DNA of 64,000 bases from Virgibacillus_O sediminis (lineage in GTDB: Bacteria; Bacillota; Bacilli; Bacillales; Amphibacillaceae). A model generated the notes under the pieces. The model worked only from the letters and a program-made list of their open reading frames with translations. It had not been told where the DNA came from and did no database searches. A program made the position numbers and the translations under genes. The stretch is from NCBI RefSeq assembly GCF_042643265.1, contig NZ_JBHRRZ010000039.1:1-64000 (forward strand), in the 5' to 3' direction. Shown here piece after piece: positions 34,422 to 43,800 of this stretch (position 1 is its first letter; each line of letters starts with the position of its first letter).

Positions 34422-35993
34422 TTACTGCCCAACCTCTTCCAACAACCATTGCTTAAAATCGACTACACGGGGATAGCGGGGTTTAGTGTGAATACCTGTA
34501 ACAATGAGAGGAGTTACGGAATCCTTTTTATGCAGGGAGCCGTGTCCAGCACCTCCTAGATGAGTCGGCGAGTGTTCAGCGACAAACTCATACCCTGGCA
34601 TGGCATCAACTATTAGAAAACGCCCCCGATGAGAATGCAGCGCACCGTATAGCCTTGCCAATGCATCCGGGTAATCACCATACTCAATGTCCCCTGTATC
34701 AGCTATTGATAGGTCCAATGCTGCCGGATTACCCTTAATATCCCAGTTCTGGCCATATTTATCGCTAAACGTCCCGTCTTGCTGAAAGATCAGCTTTTCC
34801 TGTGACTTACCTGCAAATACATGGTTTCCCCTATCATCTTTCCAGGCAATAAAACCTATACGTGGATCCTTTCTTAGAAAAAAGGCAATTTTTTCATAGG
34901 TAATCGACTCATCAAGTAAATAGATATAAGCCATCCGTTCATTAACACCTAAAATGACCTGATCTTCCTGTTGCACTTCCTTGCCCGCCTCAGCTACCTG
35001 AAACTCCTCCCCAAGCTCAGTAAGATCAATAACCGCCTCATTCTTTTCTTTCCCAATAAACGACTGGCCACTGTCCCCGTAGACAATCAGGCTGATTTCT
35101 TCCAAGGCTGCTTCCCAAGTTGGATAAGCGTTGAGAATTCGCTGGATCTGCTTATCTGCTGCTTCAATTCCCTTTAAATCCTCCGGTCCTTCTTCATGCA
35201 GATAATGGTCAAGATCGGGCAAATAAGCAAGCGTGAATGACGGCAGGCTGTTATTCTCAATCAAAAACCTTACTTCCTCCGCCGTAAAAGTATCATTGAC
35301 GCCAAGTCCCTGCCATGGATTATTGTTTTTGACATTCTCAGGATTAAGCCGGGATACTATTCCCATGGACAAGATGGATGGCCCCTTCACCTGCAACGTA
35401 TCCGGCAAAAGATTAAATGCAGTTGCAAGCCCTGGGATATGCAGCTGATGACTTTCTTTACCCCGGTATACCAGTCCATTGATAGAAGCTGAGGAAAGAC
35501 CTATATCATAAAGCTCTTCATAAATGGTGGTCATTTCATTGCTTAAATGTTTTTCATTAAGGTTGTAGACACCATCCTGAACCACCTGCTTAATCCCTTG
35601 CTGGAGCACTTCCATTTTCCCCGCACCATAATTCACAAGCCTTTGTTCCTCTGGATGGAACCATACTAGTCCAGGCAGCTGGTGGCCATCAGCATATGAC
35701 CCGGTCAAGAGAGTGCTGTCTATAGTTACAGACATGGTGGGATAGGAACTGACCACTTCTGGGATATAATCCCCCTGTTCCATTAGAAATTTTAGTGCCG
35801 GAGCCTTTCCTTCTTTAATTGCCTGTAGCATCGGCTCATCCATCAAAGAATCCACAATGAGAAACACCGTCGGTTTAGAAGTGTTATTGATATCTTCTTC
35901 TATGTCTTTAGTTGGAGTTAAAAGTCCATACCAAGTTGCAGCTCCCAAAAAAATAAGTATCCCTGCTGATATGAGCAACCATTTTGGTATCAT
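34422..35993 (-). CDS. Type I phosphodiesterase / alkaline phosphatase-like protein
   Basis: 523 residues. N-terminal membrane segment (WLLISAGILIFLGAATWYGLL, about 4-24), so anchored with the domain outside. Alkaline phosphatase superfamily features: PTVFLIVDSLMDEP with metal Asp, the nucleophile loop SYPTMSVTIDSTLLTG with Thr/Ser, LPDLDHYLHEEGPE and GHGSLHKKDSVTPLIVTG near the C-terminus supplying Asp/His ligands. Substrate unknown (phosphodiester, nucleotide or phosphonate). Confidence 0.85.
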   Translation of the reverse strand: MIPKWLLISAGILIFLGAATWYGLLTPTKDIEEDINNTSKPTVFLIVDSLMDEPMLQAIKEGKAPALKFLMEQGDYIPEVVSSYPTMSVTIDSTLLTGSYADGHQLPGLVWFHPEEQRLVNYGAGKMEVLQQGIKQVVQDGVYNLNEKHLSNEMTTIYEELYDIGLSSASINGLVYRGKESHQLHIPGLATAFNLLPDTLQVKGPSILSMGIVSRLNPENVKNNNPWQGLGVNDTFTAEEVRFLIENNSLPSFTLAYLPDLDHYLHEEGPEDLKGIEAADKQIQRILNAYPTWEAALEEISLIVYGDSGQSFIGKEKNEAVIDLTELGEEFQVAEAGKEVQQEDQVILGVNERMAYIYLLDESITYEKIAFFLRKDPRIGFIAWKDDRGNHVFAGKSQEKLIFQQDGTFSDKYGQNWDIKGNPAALDLSIADTGDIEYGDYPDALARLYGALHSHRGRFLIVDAMPGYEFVAEHSPTHLGGAGHGSLHKKDSVTPLIVTGIHTKPRYPRVVDFKQWLLEEVGQ

Positions 35994-36305
35994 GTTACAT
36001 CCATCCTTCTACTTGTTTCGGCCTAATCGTAGTATGGCTGTAATAGCTAAGGTATATTTACAAGTCTTGGACAGCAAGGAAGCGAAGTACAGGTAGCGGC
36101 GTATGATTGTACTAAGCAACTGTGAATTATTTGCATGGCCACCGGAAGCAGCAAACTTAAAGAAACATTTCCTCGCAGATAGGAAAACTCGCCTATCCGA
36201 GTTTTGCCGGACTTTTATAACACTTCAAATCGATGCTGAATGATCACACCGGCTAAAAGATACTCTTTCATGGAAGCTACACTTGTTCATCATAGTTCTA
36301 TAAAC
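35994..36305. other. Intergenic region without recognised gene
   Basis: About 310 bases between the phosphodiesterase gene and the HNH gene terminator. No frame with a ribosome binding site and no clear dyad are seen. Confidence 0.4.
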
Positions 36306-36349
36306 AAAAAATGGCCGCTTGCTCGGCATAACAGCCTTCCAAGCGGTTC
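36306..36349 (-). terminator. Terminator of the HNH gene
   Basis: ACCGCTTG and CAAGCGGC arms, with a further AAGGCTGTTATGCC-type inner pairing, followed by ATTTTTTG on the minus strand. Confidence 0.75.
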
Positions 36350-36350
36350 C

Positions 36351-36635
36351 TCATCTTCTTTTCCGTTCATTTGATTTTTTTATTTTAATGCTCTTATGAG
36401 GCGGCTGTTTACGAATCCAACTGATAAACCTGGATAGTTGCTCATCTTCCCTAAGCTTTTTTAACGTTGAAAGCCTGCTGTGAATTTCCTGATTGCTGTA
36501 TAGAGCGTGAATTTGCCTATGACAGGGTCTGCATAAATCAGCAGTGGGTCCGAATGTCCCTCCCATCTGCTTTGGCACTAAATGATGTACTGTCGTTTCT
36601 ACATTCCGCCGTCCGCAAAGCTCACAAAAACCCAT
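36351..36635 (-). CDS. HNH endonuclease domain protein
   Basis: 94 residues. CELCGRR zinc knuckle, then TTVHHLVPKQMGG (HH of the HNH fold), DLCRPCHRQIH (Cys pair and final His). A basic tail (KIKKSNERKRR) follows. Stand-alone HNH proteins of this size occur widely in Bacillaceae chromosomes; role unknown, possibly DNA repair. No phage genes are nearby. Confidence 0.85.
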   Translation of the reverse strand: MGFCELCGRRNVETTVHHLVPKQMGGTFGPTADLCRPCHRQIHALYSNQEIHSRLSTLKKLREDEQLSRFISWIRKQPPHKSIKIKKSNERKRR

Positions 36636-36734
36636 TATACAGCACCTCCTAACAAGACGGATTAGCCTAAAAACAAAATTATCAGTTTCTCTTCCATTTC
36701 AAAAAGTAAACTTTTCCTCCAACTTCTATAATAA

Positions 36735-36759
36735 AACCCCCGGCGGCCGGCCGGGGGTT
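36735..36759 (-). terminator. Terminator of mvaS
   Basis: AACCCCCGGC and GCCGGGGGTT, 10-bp GC-rich stem and five-base loop, followed by TTTATTA on the minus strand. Confidence 0.9.
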
Positions 36760-36771
36760 CATATCCTAAAT

Positions 36772-37977
36772 TCAGCGGGAGTCCCCACCGCTCAGTGTGC
36801 TGACATCTCGCTGCTTATTGACATATTGACGGGAGTGCTCTTTAATGCCGGACAGGCAGATAGGTGCCGGATCTGCATCAATATCCAATTCAATGGACGA
36901 TCCATCAGAAGGGAGCGTTTCCTCAAACATGTTTTCATACTCTTCCACGGATATTTCTTTGCGTGTTCCGAAGAGTTCATCATGCTTCTCCGTAAACAAA
37001 TGGTCCCGGTAGTTCGGCTGTAGCCGTCCCGCAAAAAATTCACCGACTGCCCCTGATCCATAACTGAATAGTCCGATCAACGAACCATCTGCAAGATCTT
37101 CTTTTTCCTCCAACAAAGAAAGAAGACTTAGATAAAGGGAGCCTGTGTAGATGTTGCCGACATTCCGGTTATACTCCGTGCTGACTTGGTAATTGTCCAT
37201 GAGGCGCTCCTGGACACTTTGAGAAGCTTCTTCGATTACCGCACGCAGGGCCTTTTTCCCCATTTTTGTATATGGCAAATGGAAACAGATTGCTTCAAAG
37301 TCTTCCAATGACAGTCCTGCCTTCTCCTTATATTGCTTCCATACCTTGGTAAAGAAGGAGATATACTGTTCATTAGAGAACTTGCCATCCACCATTGCCT
37401 TGTCCGAGTATACTGGACGCCAGAAATCCATGATATCATCAGAGTAGAAGGCACTTGGCCCTTCGAATCTCATGACACGCGGCTCCGCACTGATCACCAT
37501 GGCTACAGCACCTGCTCCCTGAGTCGCTTCCCCACCAGTTTTTAAGCCATACCTGGCAATATCCGAGCCAAGTACAAGCACCTTGCTCTCCGGATTCAAT
37601 GCGATATGCCCTTTCGCCATCTGAATTGCTGCAGTAGCTCCATAGCATGCCTGTTTCACTTCCACAGCACGGGCGTTTGGATTGATACCCAATAGCCGAT
37701 GTACATAAACTGCCCCCGACTTGGAATGATCAATCCCGGTTTCTGTTCCAAACAGAACAAAATCGATTTTCTCCTTATCTTCCTCATCCAAAATATTCAG
37801 TGCTGCATTGGCAGCCAATGTCACCGAGTCCTGAGTGATTGGTGCAATGGCCATTTTCTCTTGTCCGATTCCTATCGTAAACTTTTCAGGTTCTACATTC
37901 CGCTCCACGGCCAGCTTGTTCATATCCAGATACATATGGGGTGCATAAAAGCCTATTTTATCGATTCCTATTTCCAC
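36772..37977 (-). CDS. mvaS: Hydroxymethylglutaryl-CoA synthase
   Basis: 401 residues. Condenses acetyl-CoA with acetoacetyl-CoA to HMG-CoA, first committed step of the mevalonate pathway. Catalytic cysteine in VEVKQACYGATAAIQMA (about 112), glutamate near IGQEKMA, histidine in AICFHLPYTKMGKKA (about 236). The start is MEIGIDKIGFYAPHMYLD as in the staphylococcal enzyme. The reductase gene is not in the window. HMG-CoA lyase lies 34 kb away. Confidence 0.96.
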   Translation of the reverse strand: MEIGIDKIGFYAPHMYLDMNKLAVERNVEPEKFTIGIGQEKMAIAPITQDSVTLAANAALNILDEEDKEKIDFVLFGTETGIDHSKSGAVYVHRLLGINPNARAVEVKQACYGATAAIQMAKGHIALNPESKVLVLGSDIARYGLKTGGEATQGAGAVAMVISAEPRVMRFEGPSAFYSDDIMDFWRPVYSDKAMVDGKFSNEQYISFFTKVWKQYKEKAGLSLEDFEAICFHLPYTKMGKKALRAVIEEASQSVQERLMDNYQVSTEYNRNVGNIYTGSLYLSLLSLLEEKEDLADGSLIGLFSYGSGAVGEFFAGRLQPNYRDHLFTEKHDELFGTRKEISVEEYENMFEETLPSDGSSIELDIDADPAPICLSGIKEHSRQYVNKQRDVSTLSGGDSR

Positions 37978-38068
37978 TTATAAGCGCTCCTTTATAATCC
38001 TTGTAATATCCATGTTGAGCAGGACTCCAGCCCCGCTTATGTAAAGGGTTGATTTCATCGTTGACAAT

Positions 38069-38097
38069 ACTCTATCCAATCTATAATGATAGTACAA
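38069..38097 (-). promoter_or_regulatory. Possible promoter of mvaS
   Basis: On the minus strand -35 TTGTAC (38092-38097), 17 bp, -10 TAGAGT (38069-38074), about 90 bp upstream of the start. The match is moderate. Confidence 0.4.
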
Positions 38098-38349
38098 ACT
38101 TTATGTAAACACAAAGGAAGTGTCTTGTCATCTCCCAAGGTCTCTCAAGAACTAATACCCGTTTTTTAAGTGTCCTAGATAGCCCTCCGAAGCATTGTAG
38201 GTTTTATCCTCTAATAGGCAGTGCAGTATCCTCTTTAACGAAAGACCACTTATAAATGCTGCAGCAATACTCCTCCCGCCATTATTGATGTCTGTTTGGT
38301 TCTCTTATTTCCCGGGCAATGTACTGCCTCCACTATTTCCAATGAAAAC
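38098..38349. other. Intergenic region upstream of mvaS, no gene seen
   Basis: With the promoter region this gap covers 37978-38349 (372 bases). No open frame with a ribosome binding site and no known regulatory RNA are seen. Confidence 0.4.
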
Positions 38350-38847
38350 TCATATTTTTTCATCGTAGAATACATGCTCCGCTCTTATCTCCGGTCCCAG
38401 ATGCAGGACAGCAAACGAATAATAGGGAGTTGTCCGCTTATCCATGGGAGATCCTGGATTGAGCAGCAATCTTCTTTTGGAATACCGTAATAATGGAATA
38501 TGGGAATGGCCAAAGATGATGATATCCAAATCCTCTCCATCAAATGCTTCGATTGCCCGCCTTTCGGTCGTCTTCCTCTCTCCATGGCCATGGACGACAC
38601 CGATTCGGTATCCCTCCAGTTCGAGCACCAGCTTCTCCGGAAATTTTCTGCAAATATCCTCTCCATCTACATTTCCGAAAACGCCACGTACTTCGCCAAA
38701 CTCGGAGAGCATATGATACATATCCATGGTCTGCCAGTCTCCGGTATGAATGATTAGGTTGGCTGTTTTCAACTCCTGCTCCAGCCGAGCTGGCAGCTGG
38801 GTCCCTCTCCTCGGCATATGCGTATCCCCTGTAATAACAAGTTTCAT
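38350..38847 (-). CDS. YfcE/MJ0936-type metallophosphoesterase
   Basis: 165 residues. Calcineurin-like phosphoesterase motifs in order: GDTHMPRRG (D-x-H), IHTGDW (GD), GNVDG (GN-D), VVHGHGE (GH) and FGHSHIP (GHxH). Such enzymes hydrolyse phosphodiesters with two metal ions; the biological substrate is unknown. AAAGGAG precedes the ATG by seven bases. It follows the DUF202 gene by 24 bp. Confidence 0.9.
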   Translation of the reverse strand: MKLVITGDTHMPRRGTQLPARLEQELKTANLIIHTGDWQTMDMYHMLSEFGEVRGVFGNVDGEDICRKFPEKLVLELEGYRIGVVHGHGERKTTERRAIEAFDGEDLDIIIFGHSHIPLLRYSKRRLLLNPGSPMDKRTTPYYSFAVLHLGPEIRAEHVFYDEKI

Positions 38848-38871
38848 GGCAAAGCTCCTTTCCGGCTCCTA

Positions 38872-39265
38872 CTAGTTTAACATTAGAAAATACACCGAAA
38901 AAACCAGAGCAATAGCAATGACCAGGATGCCTATCGAAATCAACGTCACTTTTGAGCTACGGAAGGTCTGATCATTGATGGACTTTGTTTTCTTTGTGTA
39001 ACTTGCTAAAGCCAAAAGCACAGTTAAAATTCCTAAGGCTACAGACGCTAGACCAATGATATTTGCCAGCATATCCGCATTCGGTGTATGCGGGGCATCC
39101 GTAGCATAATGCATATTGGCAACAAGAAAGCCCACCCCCATAATGGCTATGGCTGGCCGCACCCAAGCCAAGAAGGTCCGCTCATTGGCCAGATGCTGTT
39201 GAATATACTTGGATTCTTTTGTTTCCGTTTCTTTTTTTTATTTGATTCTGTGTCTGGTTGCTCAT
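38872..39265 (-). pseudogene. DUF202 (YidH-type) membrane protein gene with frameshift in an A8 run
   Basis: From ATG 39265 the first frame reads MSNQTQNQIKK and then leaves the family frame at a run of eight A (39232-39239 as T on the plus strand). With seven A it would continue as KETETKESKYIQQHLANERTFLAWVRP, the DUF202 hallmark, into an intact body with three membrane segments to 38872. As given, only a part starting at an internal TTG (39171) is open. Either the run has a sequencing error, the gene is recently broken, or slippage at the run restores the protein. Confidence 0.75.
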
Positions 39266-39366
39266 TGAATCACCCTATTACATTCCTCCATCTGTTTCAC
39301 TTCCATTCTCCAGTCTTCGTCAACAAAACTCATACAGCTTTACACAAGCCGTACACTTAGTGTTCC

Positions 39367-39398
39367 AAAAAAAACACGGAATTCCCTAGGAAATTCCG
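39367..39398 (-). terminator. Terminator of the tlpA-like gene
   Basis: CGGAATT and AATTCCG arms followed by GTGTTTTTTTT on the minus strand, 60 bp past the stop codon. Confidence 0.85.
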
Positions 39399-39457
39399 CT
39401 GCTATCTTTTTACGCCTAGCTCCTTTACAGAAAGGGGACACATGCTCCCAATGTCTG

Positions 39458-40048
39458 CTATTCCATTTCCTCTAGACGTTCCACCATCATATCGTAATTC
39501 ATAGCCCCCATCATCCGCGATTGAATCCGGCCCTCCGAATCAATCATATAGGTGGTGGGATATGCCTGGACTTTATATTTATCCGCTACAGCAGAAGTCT
39601 CATCCAGCAAGATGGGGAAGGATAATTCCAATTCTTCCACGAAATCGGCCACATCTGCTTCGCTCTTTTCAGTATCCAACAGGTCTACCGCCAATACTTC
39701 CACCTCGTGATTATCGTAAAGCTTCTGCATATCCGGCATCTCATCGCGGCATGGCGGACACCAGGTTGCCCAAAAATTCAGCATGACCCGCTTCCCTCTG
39801 TAGTCCGACAATTTCACTGTCTCCCCATCCAGGGTAGTCAACTCAAAATCTGGCGCCAAATAGCCTGGTAGTACCCCCTCTTCATCTTTTTCCTCCACAT
39901 CTGTTTGCCCTGCTGTGACCGTTGCAGCATCATCCTCCACCACGTTCTCCTCTATCTCCTCAGATCCTTCTCCTGAGGATGCAAAGTCATATATTGCCCA
40001 GCCCACCATGCCAAGCATTAAAATCATGATAATTAAACCGTTTTTCAT
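39458..40048 (-). CDS. TlpA/ResA-like membrane-anchored thioredoxin
   Basis: 196 residues. Signal-anchor (LIIMILMLGMVGWAIYDFA), acidic linker, then a thioredoxin-like AhpC/TSA domain with active site WATWCPPCRDEMP (CPPC). It probably reduces disulfides outside the membrane, in cytochrome c maturation or a similar process. CcdA, which passes electrons across the membrane to such proteins, is the gene just upstream (15 bp), so the two work together. It may be the resA equivalent, but the res/ccs genes are not here. Confidence 0.9.
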   Translation of the reverse strand: MKNGLIIMILMLGMVGWAIYDFASSGEGSEEIEENVVEDDAATVTAGQTDVEEKDEEGVLPGYLAPDFELTTLDGETVKLSDYRGKRVMLNFWATWCPPCRDEMPDMQKLYDNHEVEVLAVDLLDTEKSEADVADFVEELELSFPILLDETSAVADKYKVQAYPTTYMIDSEGRIQSRMMGAMNYDMMVERLEEME

Positions 40049-40063
40049 TGGATATCACATCCT

Positions 40064-40819
40064 CTACCCTAATTTTGCCAACCACGTATCCTGTACTAAA
40101 TCAAGGATAAACCCTGATATGTGTGGCATCAACCCAAAGAACAATACCAATCCCATGATGATCATGATAATTGCGCCCACTTTCATGATCGTCTGGCTAT
40201 ACCGAGTCAGCCATCTGGTCGACCCGAGGAAAAAGGTCAAAGTAATGAAAGGCAGAGCAAACCCGATGACATACATAACAGTGTAAAACACGCCTTGACC
40301 AGGATGACTTGCCGAAAGCAGCAGGATCGAACCAAATATAGGGCCGATACATGGAGTCCATCCCGCAGCAAATCCCAGGCCAACAAAGAATGTACCTAGA
40401 TATCCTGCCGGTTTCTTGGAATAATGAAACCGTTTTTCTTTCATAAACCCAGTAATATTGATCCAACCGCCGATAAACAGGCCCATGAAAATGATGAAAA
40501 CACCAGCAATACGCTGCAGAAGGAGGCCGGAGTCACCAAGCAGCATATCCTGAATCCATTGTCCCAAGAATGAGGCACCTGCGCCCAAACTAATGAAGAC
40601 TAGCGATACCCCTAACAAGAAAAATGCCGAATGACCCAGTAGCTGTCCACGCATTCTCGAGCTTTGGCTTCCCTGCAATTCTTTCACACTTATGCCAGTA
40701 ATATACGACAAATACGCCGGGAATATCGGCAATACACATGGCGATAGAAAAGAAATAGCCCCAGCTCCGATTGCAAGCAGCATTCCGGCAAGTAATATCG
40801 TATCTGCTTCAATTCCCAT
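40064..40819 (-). CDS. ccdA: Cytochrome c biogenesis protein CcdA
   Basis: 251 residues, six membrane segments. Redox cysteines in FLSPCVLPIFPAYLSYITG and GFAAGWTPCIGPIFGSIL. Transfers reducing equivalents from cytoplasmic thioredoxin to external thiol proteins. It overlaps the upstream membrane protein gene by 11 bases and is followed by the tlpA-like gene, forming a three-gene operon. Confidence 0.93.
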   Translation of the reverse strand: MGIEADTILLAGMLLAIGAGAISFLSPCVLPIFPAYLSYITGISVKELQGSQSSRMRGQLLGHSAFFLLGVSLVFISLGAGASFLGQWIQDMLLGDSGLLLQRIAGVFIIFMGLFIGGWINITGFMKEKRFHYSKKPAGYLGTFFVGLGFAAGWTPCIGPIFGSILLLSASHPGQGVFYTVMYVIGFALPFITLTFFLGSTRWLTRYSQTIMKVGAIIMIIMGLVLFFGLMPHISGFILDLVQDTWLAKLG

Positions 40820-41465
40820 TATAGCCCCTCTTTCTTTGATAAAAAATATGTAACCCCAAGCTGATCATATAAAAAAGTAAAATGAACCAGACTTCCACCA
40901 TATAGCCAAAAACTGCAACAAACGGCTGCAGGGTGGAAAGAATCAATATACCTGCTGTCCAGCCAGTAAGCATCACAATAATCAATCGGTCTCTACCGAT
41001 ACGTCCATGGATAAGGAAGTATACAGCCAACAATACGGCCAATACACTTACGTAACCAAACGCATATTCATCTCCATTCCAGACCAGCTGGAAGAATTCA
41101 TACACAAATGAAGCCACTAAAAACGTATGCAAAGAAGTTTCCATAAATGAACGCATGTCCAGCTGTTTTCGCTTTGCCTTATAAAACAGCAGTAAAGCAC
41201 TTAATAGAACGGCCAGATAGAAAGCATTCGACGATGCCGGGTATGCCAATACGACTAGAGGATCGGTGATAAACACCCCAACGTTCAGAATAATTTTTGC
41301 CAGCCATATAAAGATGACAAAATTGACCAGTTGTGAAATGACTTCTTCTACATGCTTTTTCTTTTGCTTCTCCGATTGATCGTTCATAAGATAATAAGAT
41401 AACAGTCCTAATGCAACACTGAAAACAATGATGCCCAGGGATGTCAATTTGCTGGCCACTGCCAT
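40809..41465 (-). CDS. Multi-pass membrane protein upstream of ccdA
   Basis: 218 residues from ATG 41465 (GGAGG 11 bases ahead; ATG 41483 is an alternative within that site). Six or so hydrophobic segments. I do not recognise the family. Its overlap with ccdA suggests a role in the same thiol-redox or cytochrome assembly process. Confidence 0.75.
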   Translation of the reverse strand: MAVASKLTSLGIIVFSVALGLLSYYLMNDQSEKQKKKHVEEVISQLVNFVIFIWLAKIILNVGVFITDPLVVLAYPASSNAFYLAVLLSALLLFYKAKRKQLDMRSFMETSLHTFLVASFVYEFFQLVWNGDEYAFGYVSVLAVLLAVYFLIHGRIGRDRLIIVMLTGWTAGILILSTLQPFVAVFGYMVEVWFILLFYMISLGLHIFYQRKRGYNGN

Positions 41466-42009
41466 ACTTGGATATACCTCCATTATAATATCTTTCTGCC
41501 TATAACTTACATCTCCTATGTGAAAGTTTAATGAAAGTATGAATAAAAATCCACGACTATCATTTTTTATACTTTAAAACACATTATTATCACCAATGCA
41601 ATAACACAGGCTTATTCCTCTTGATTTATTTAGGAGATATTGCCCCTCACCTCTTCTCCTCGATTCTCCGGAGATATCCTTTTCATTCGACAATTGTATC
41701 CTGACAATTGTATCCTGTATAATTCATACATTGCTTCCAATTTTTATTAGGACGAGCTGTGAATAGCGCCCCCCCTTTTACTAAGACTAATGACCAAACA
41801 CAGCCTTGCCCTTACCGGGTTAAAAAAACGTTTAACAGCTTCTGTAAAAGGGAATTAACCGTAAATGGCTCATTAGATATGTCCCCCATACGAACAGAGC
41901 CGTAAGTACATACACTAGCAATAACCACCTTGCTTCATTTAAAATGGACTTTTAATTACATAGAACATAAAAAACAACAGCAGTTTCGCTTAAGAGGAGG
42001 CGGACAACG
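41466..42009. other. Long intergenic region with a 14-bp tandem direct repeat
   Basis: GACAATTGTATCCT occurs twice head to tail (41689-41702 and 41703-41716). Just after it comes TATAAT (41718-41723) with TTGTAT 18 bp upstream, a possible plus-strand promoter about 290 bp ahead of the MurE-like gene. No gene is seen in the rest. Confidence 0.45.
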
Positions 42010-43488
42010 ATGAAACTGACACAGCTGCTAAATGGACTGGAAAAGAAAAACCAAATATCCGTAGATACAGAACAGCTGAAAATTAAAGGGTTGGCTGACA
42101 GTTCTGCTGATGTAGCAGCCAATTATATATTTGTAGCAATAAGTGGATTTCGTTCGGACGGCCATGACTTTATCAACGATGCCATCGATAAAGGGGCGTG
42201 CCTGATTATAGGAGAGCAGGGTCTGTCCGGTTTGCCTGTTCCCTATATTCAAGTAGAGAACAGCAGAAAGGCATTAGGGATTCTGGCGAAAAACTTCTAC
42301 GGAGACCCTGCGGAAAAGAAATGGATGATAGGTGTGACGGGCACCAATGGGAAAACCACTACGAGTTACCTTTTAAAACATATCCTGGAGGATAATGGGC
42401 ACTCCTGTGCTGTTATAGGCACCATACAGAATATTATCAACGGGGAAGCCAGGAAGAGCTCAAATACAACACCCAGTTCACTGGAGATGCACAGAATGCT
42501 GGCGGAAAGCAGAGACGACACCGCCATCGTAGAAGTATCATCGCATGGTTTGTCCCAATTCAGGGTGGAAGGTGTCCAGTTTGATCTATGCCTGTTCACC
42601 AATCTCCATCCCGAACATCTTGATTACCACCGTACAATGGATAATTACTTTCAAGCAAAGAAGTCTTTGTTTGACCACCTGAAAGTTAATGGCTGTGCAA
42701 TCGTAAACACGGATAATGAATGGGGCAGCAAACTTGCCAATCTCCTTGAGGAACAAGGCAAAACTGTCTATGCTACCGGTAAATCGGCACAAAGCTCTAT
42801 AAGGATACATGGCTTCAACACGGATGCATCTACCATTACTTTGGAAGAGAATGGGAAAACCGATTTGATCTGCTCCCCTATCCTGGGAGTCCATAATATG
42901 TATAACACCATTTCAGCATATACAGCGGCCATCCTCTCTGGGATATCAAAGGAAGATGTAAGGGAGTCTCTTCTGCGATTCGACGGAATCGACGGCAGGT
43001 TTGAAATCAACACTCTTCCAGAGGGACAGAAAATTATCATCGATTACGCCCATACACCAGACGCTATTGACAACTGTTTAAATACCGCCAAAGATTGTGG
43101 AGCGAAAAGAATTATCCATGTATTCGGCTTCAGGGGCGACAGGGATATAAGTAAGCGGGAAGAAATGCTTCGCTTAAGCGCTTCATTGAGCGATCAATAC
43201 GTTTTGACCCTGGATGACCTTAATAGTGTTTCCTATAATGAAATGGTGGATACTTTAAGACAACTTCAAAGTGATCAGGGCAATCAGAAAGGAACTGTAT
43301 TGCCCGACCGTACCCTCGCCATTAAACAAGCCATTGAACAAAGCGAACCCGGAGATTGGGTGATTATAACCGGCAAGGGACATGAAGCTTATCAACAATC
43401 ATACTCCATGAATACAACTTCTGATAAGGAGACGGTCTGCCATATCACTAGAACGCTGGATAACATACGGCTGGATGCCGTTTATTAA
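42010..43488 (+). CDS. MurE-like ligase (Mur ligase family) with altered substrate motif
   Basis: 492 residues with all three Mur ligase domains: N-terminal UDP-binding part (FVAISGFRSDGHDFINDAIDKGA), central ATPase with GVTGTNGKTTTSYLL (about 115) and the LHPEHLDYH loop, C-terminal domain with VFGFRGDRDISKR and ITGKGHEAYQ. In DAP-adding MurE the C-terminal domain has DNPR; here the aligned stretch reads LTLDDLNSVSYNE, so the DAP-recognising arginine is missing. The gene is outside any cell-division cluster. It may add another amino acid or act on a non-peptidoglycan substrate. GGAGGCGGA precedes the ATG. Confidence 0.88.
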   Translation: MKLTQLLNGLEKKNQISVDTEQLKIKGLADSSADVAANYIFVAISGFRSDGHDFINDAIDKGACLIIGEQGLSGLPVPYIQVENSRKALGILAKNFYGDPAEKKWMIGVTGTNGKTTTSYLLKHILEDNGHSCAVIGTIQNIINGEARKSSNTTPSSLEMHRMLAESRDDTAIVEVSSHGLSQFRVEGVQFDLCLFTNLHPEHLDYHRTMDNYFQAKKSLFDHLKVNGCAIVNTDNEWGSKLANLLEEQGKTVYATGKSAQSSIRIHGFNTDASTITLEENGKTDLICSPILGVHNMYNTISAYTAAILSGISKEDVRESLLRFDGIDGRFEINTLPEGQKIIIDYAHTPDAIDNCLNTAKDCGAKRIIHVFGFRGDRDISKREEMLRLSASLSDQYVLTLDDLNSVSYNEMVDTLRQLQSDQGNQKGTVLPDRTLAIKQAIEQSEPGDWVIITGKGHEAYQQSYSMNTTSDKETVCHITRTLDNIRLDAVY

Positions 43489-43498
43489 ACATTATATA

Positions 43499-43545
43499 AG
43501 CTGTACAGGTACACGTAGATAAGGAGTGCACCTGTACAGCTTTTT
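43499..43545 (+). terminator. Terminator of the MurE-like gene
   Basis: AGCTGTACAGGT and ACCTGTACAGCT arms, 12-bp perfect stem, followed by TTTTTAA. Confidence 0.9.
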
Positions 43546-43800
43546 AATTTATACTGTATGGAATCTGTGCCCCGTCCCGATTAAGGTAAGCGACAAACAG
43601 AAGTATTCCAAGGGTTAATGGCCTCAAGTGCAATACCTTGCTTAGACAGCTGCTAGCTTCTTTGTGCGTTTCGAGATATTCATGCACCCTCTACTAAACA
43701 TCATTCAATATTCGACCAATGACAAGGCAGCAAATTAATGCTAAAATACAAACAATTCTTATAACCCAATAGAATATATGGCTAGAAGGAGATGCATGTT

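Noticed and set aside
38061..38087. Plus-strand promoter TTGACA / TATAAT
   Set aside because: Spacing is only 15 bp and no plus-strand gene follows.
42010..43488. CapB-type polyglutamate synthetase
   Set aside because: The full three-domain Mur layout with the MurE N-terminal part is present, and no capBCA genes are nearby.
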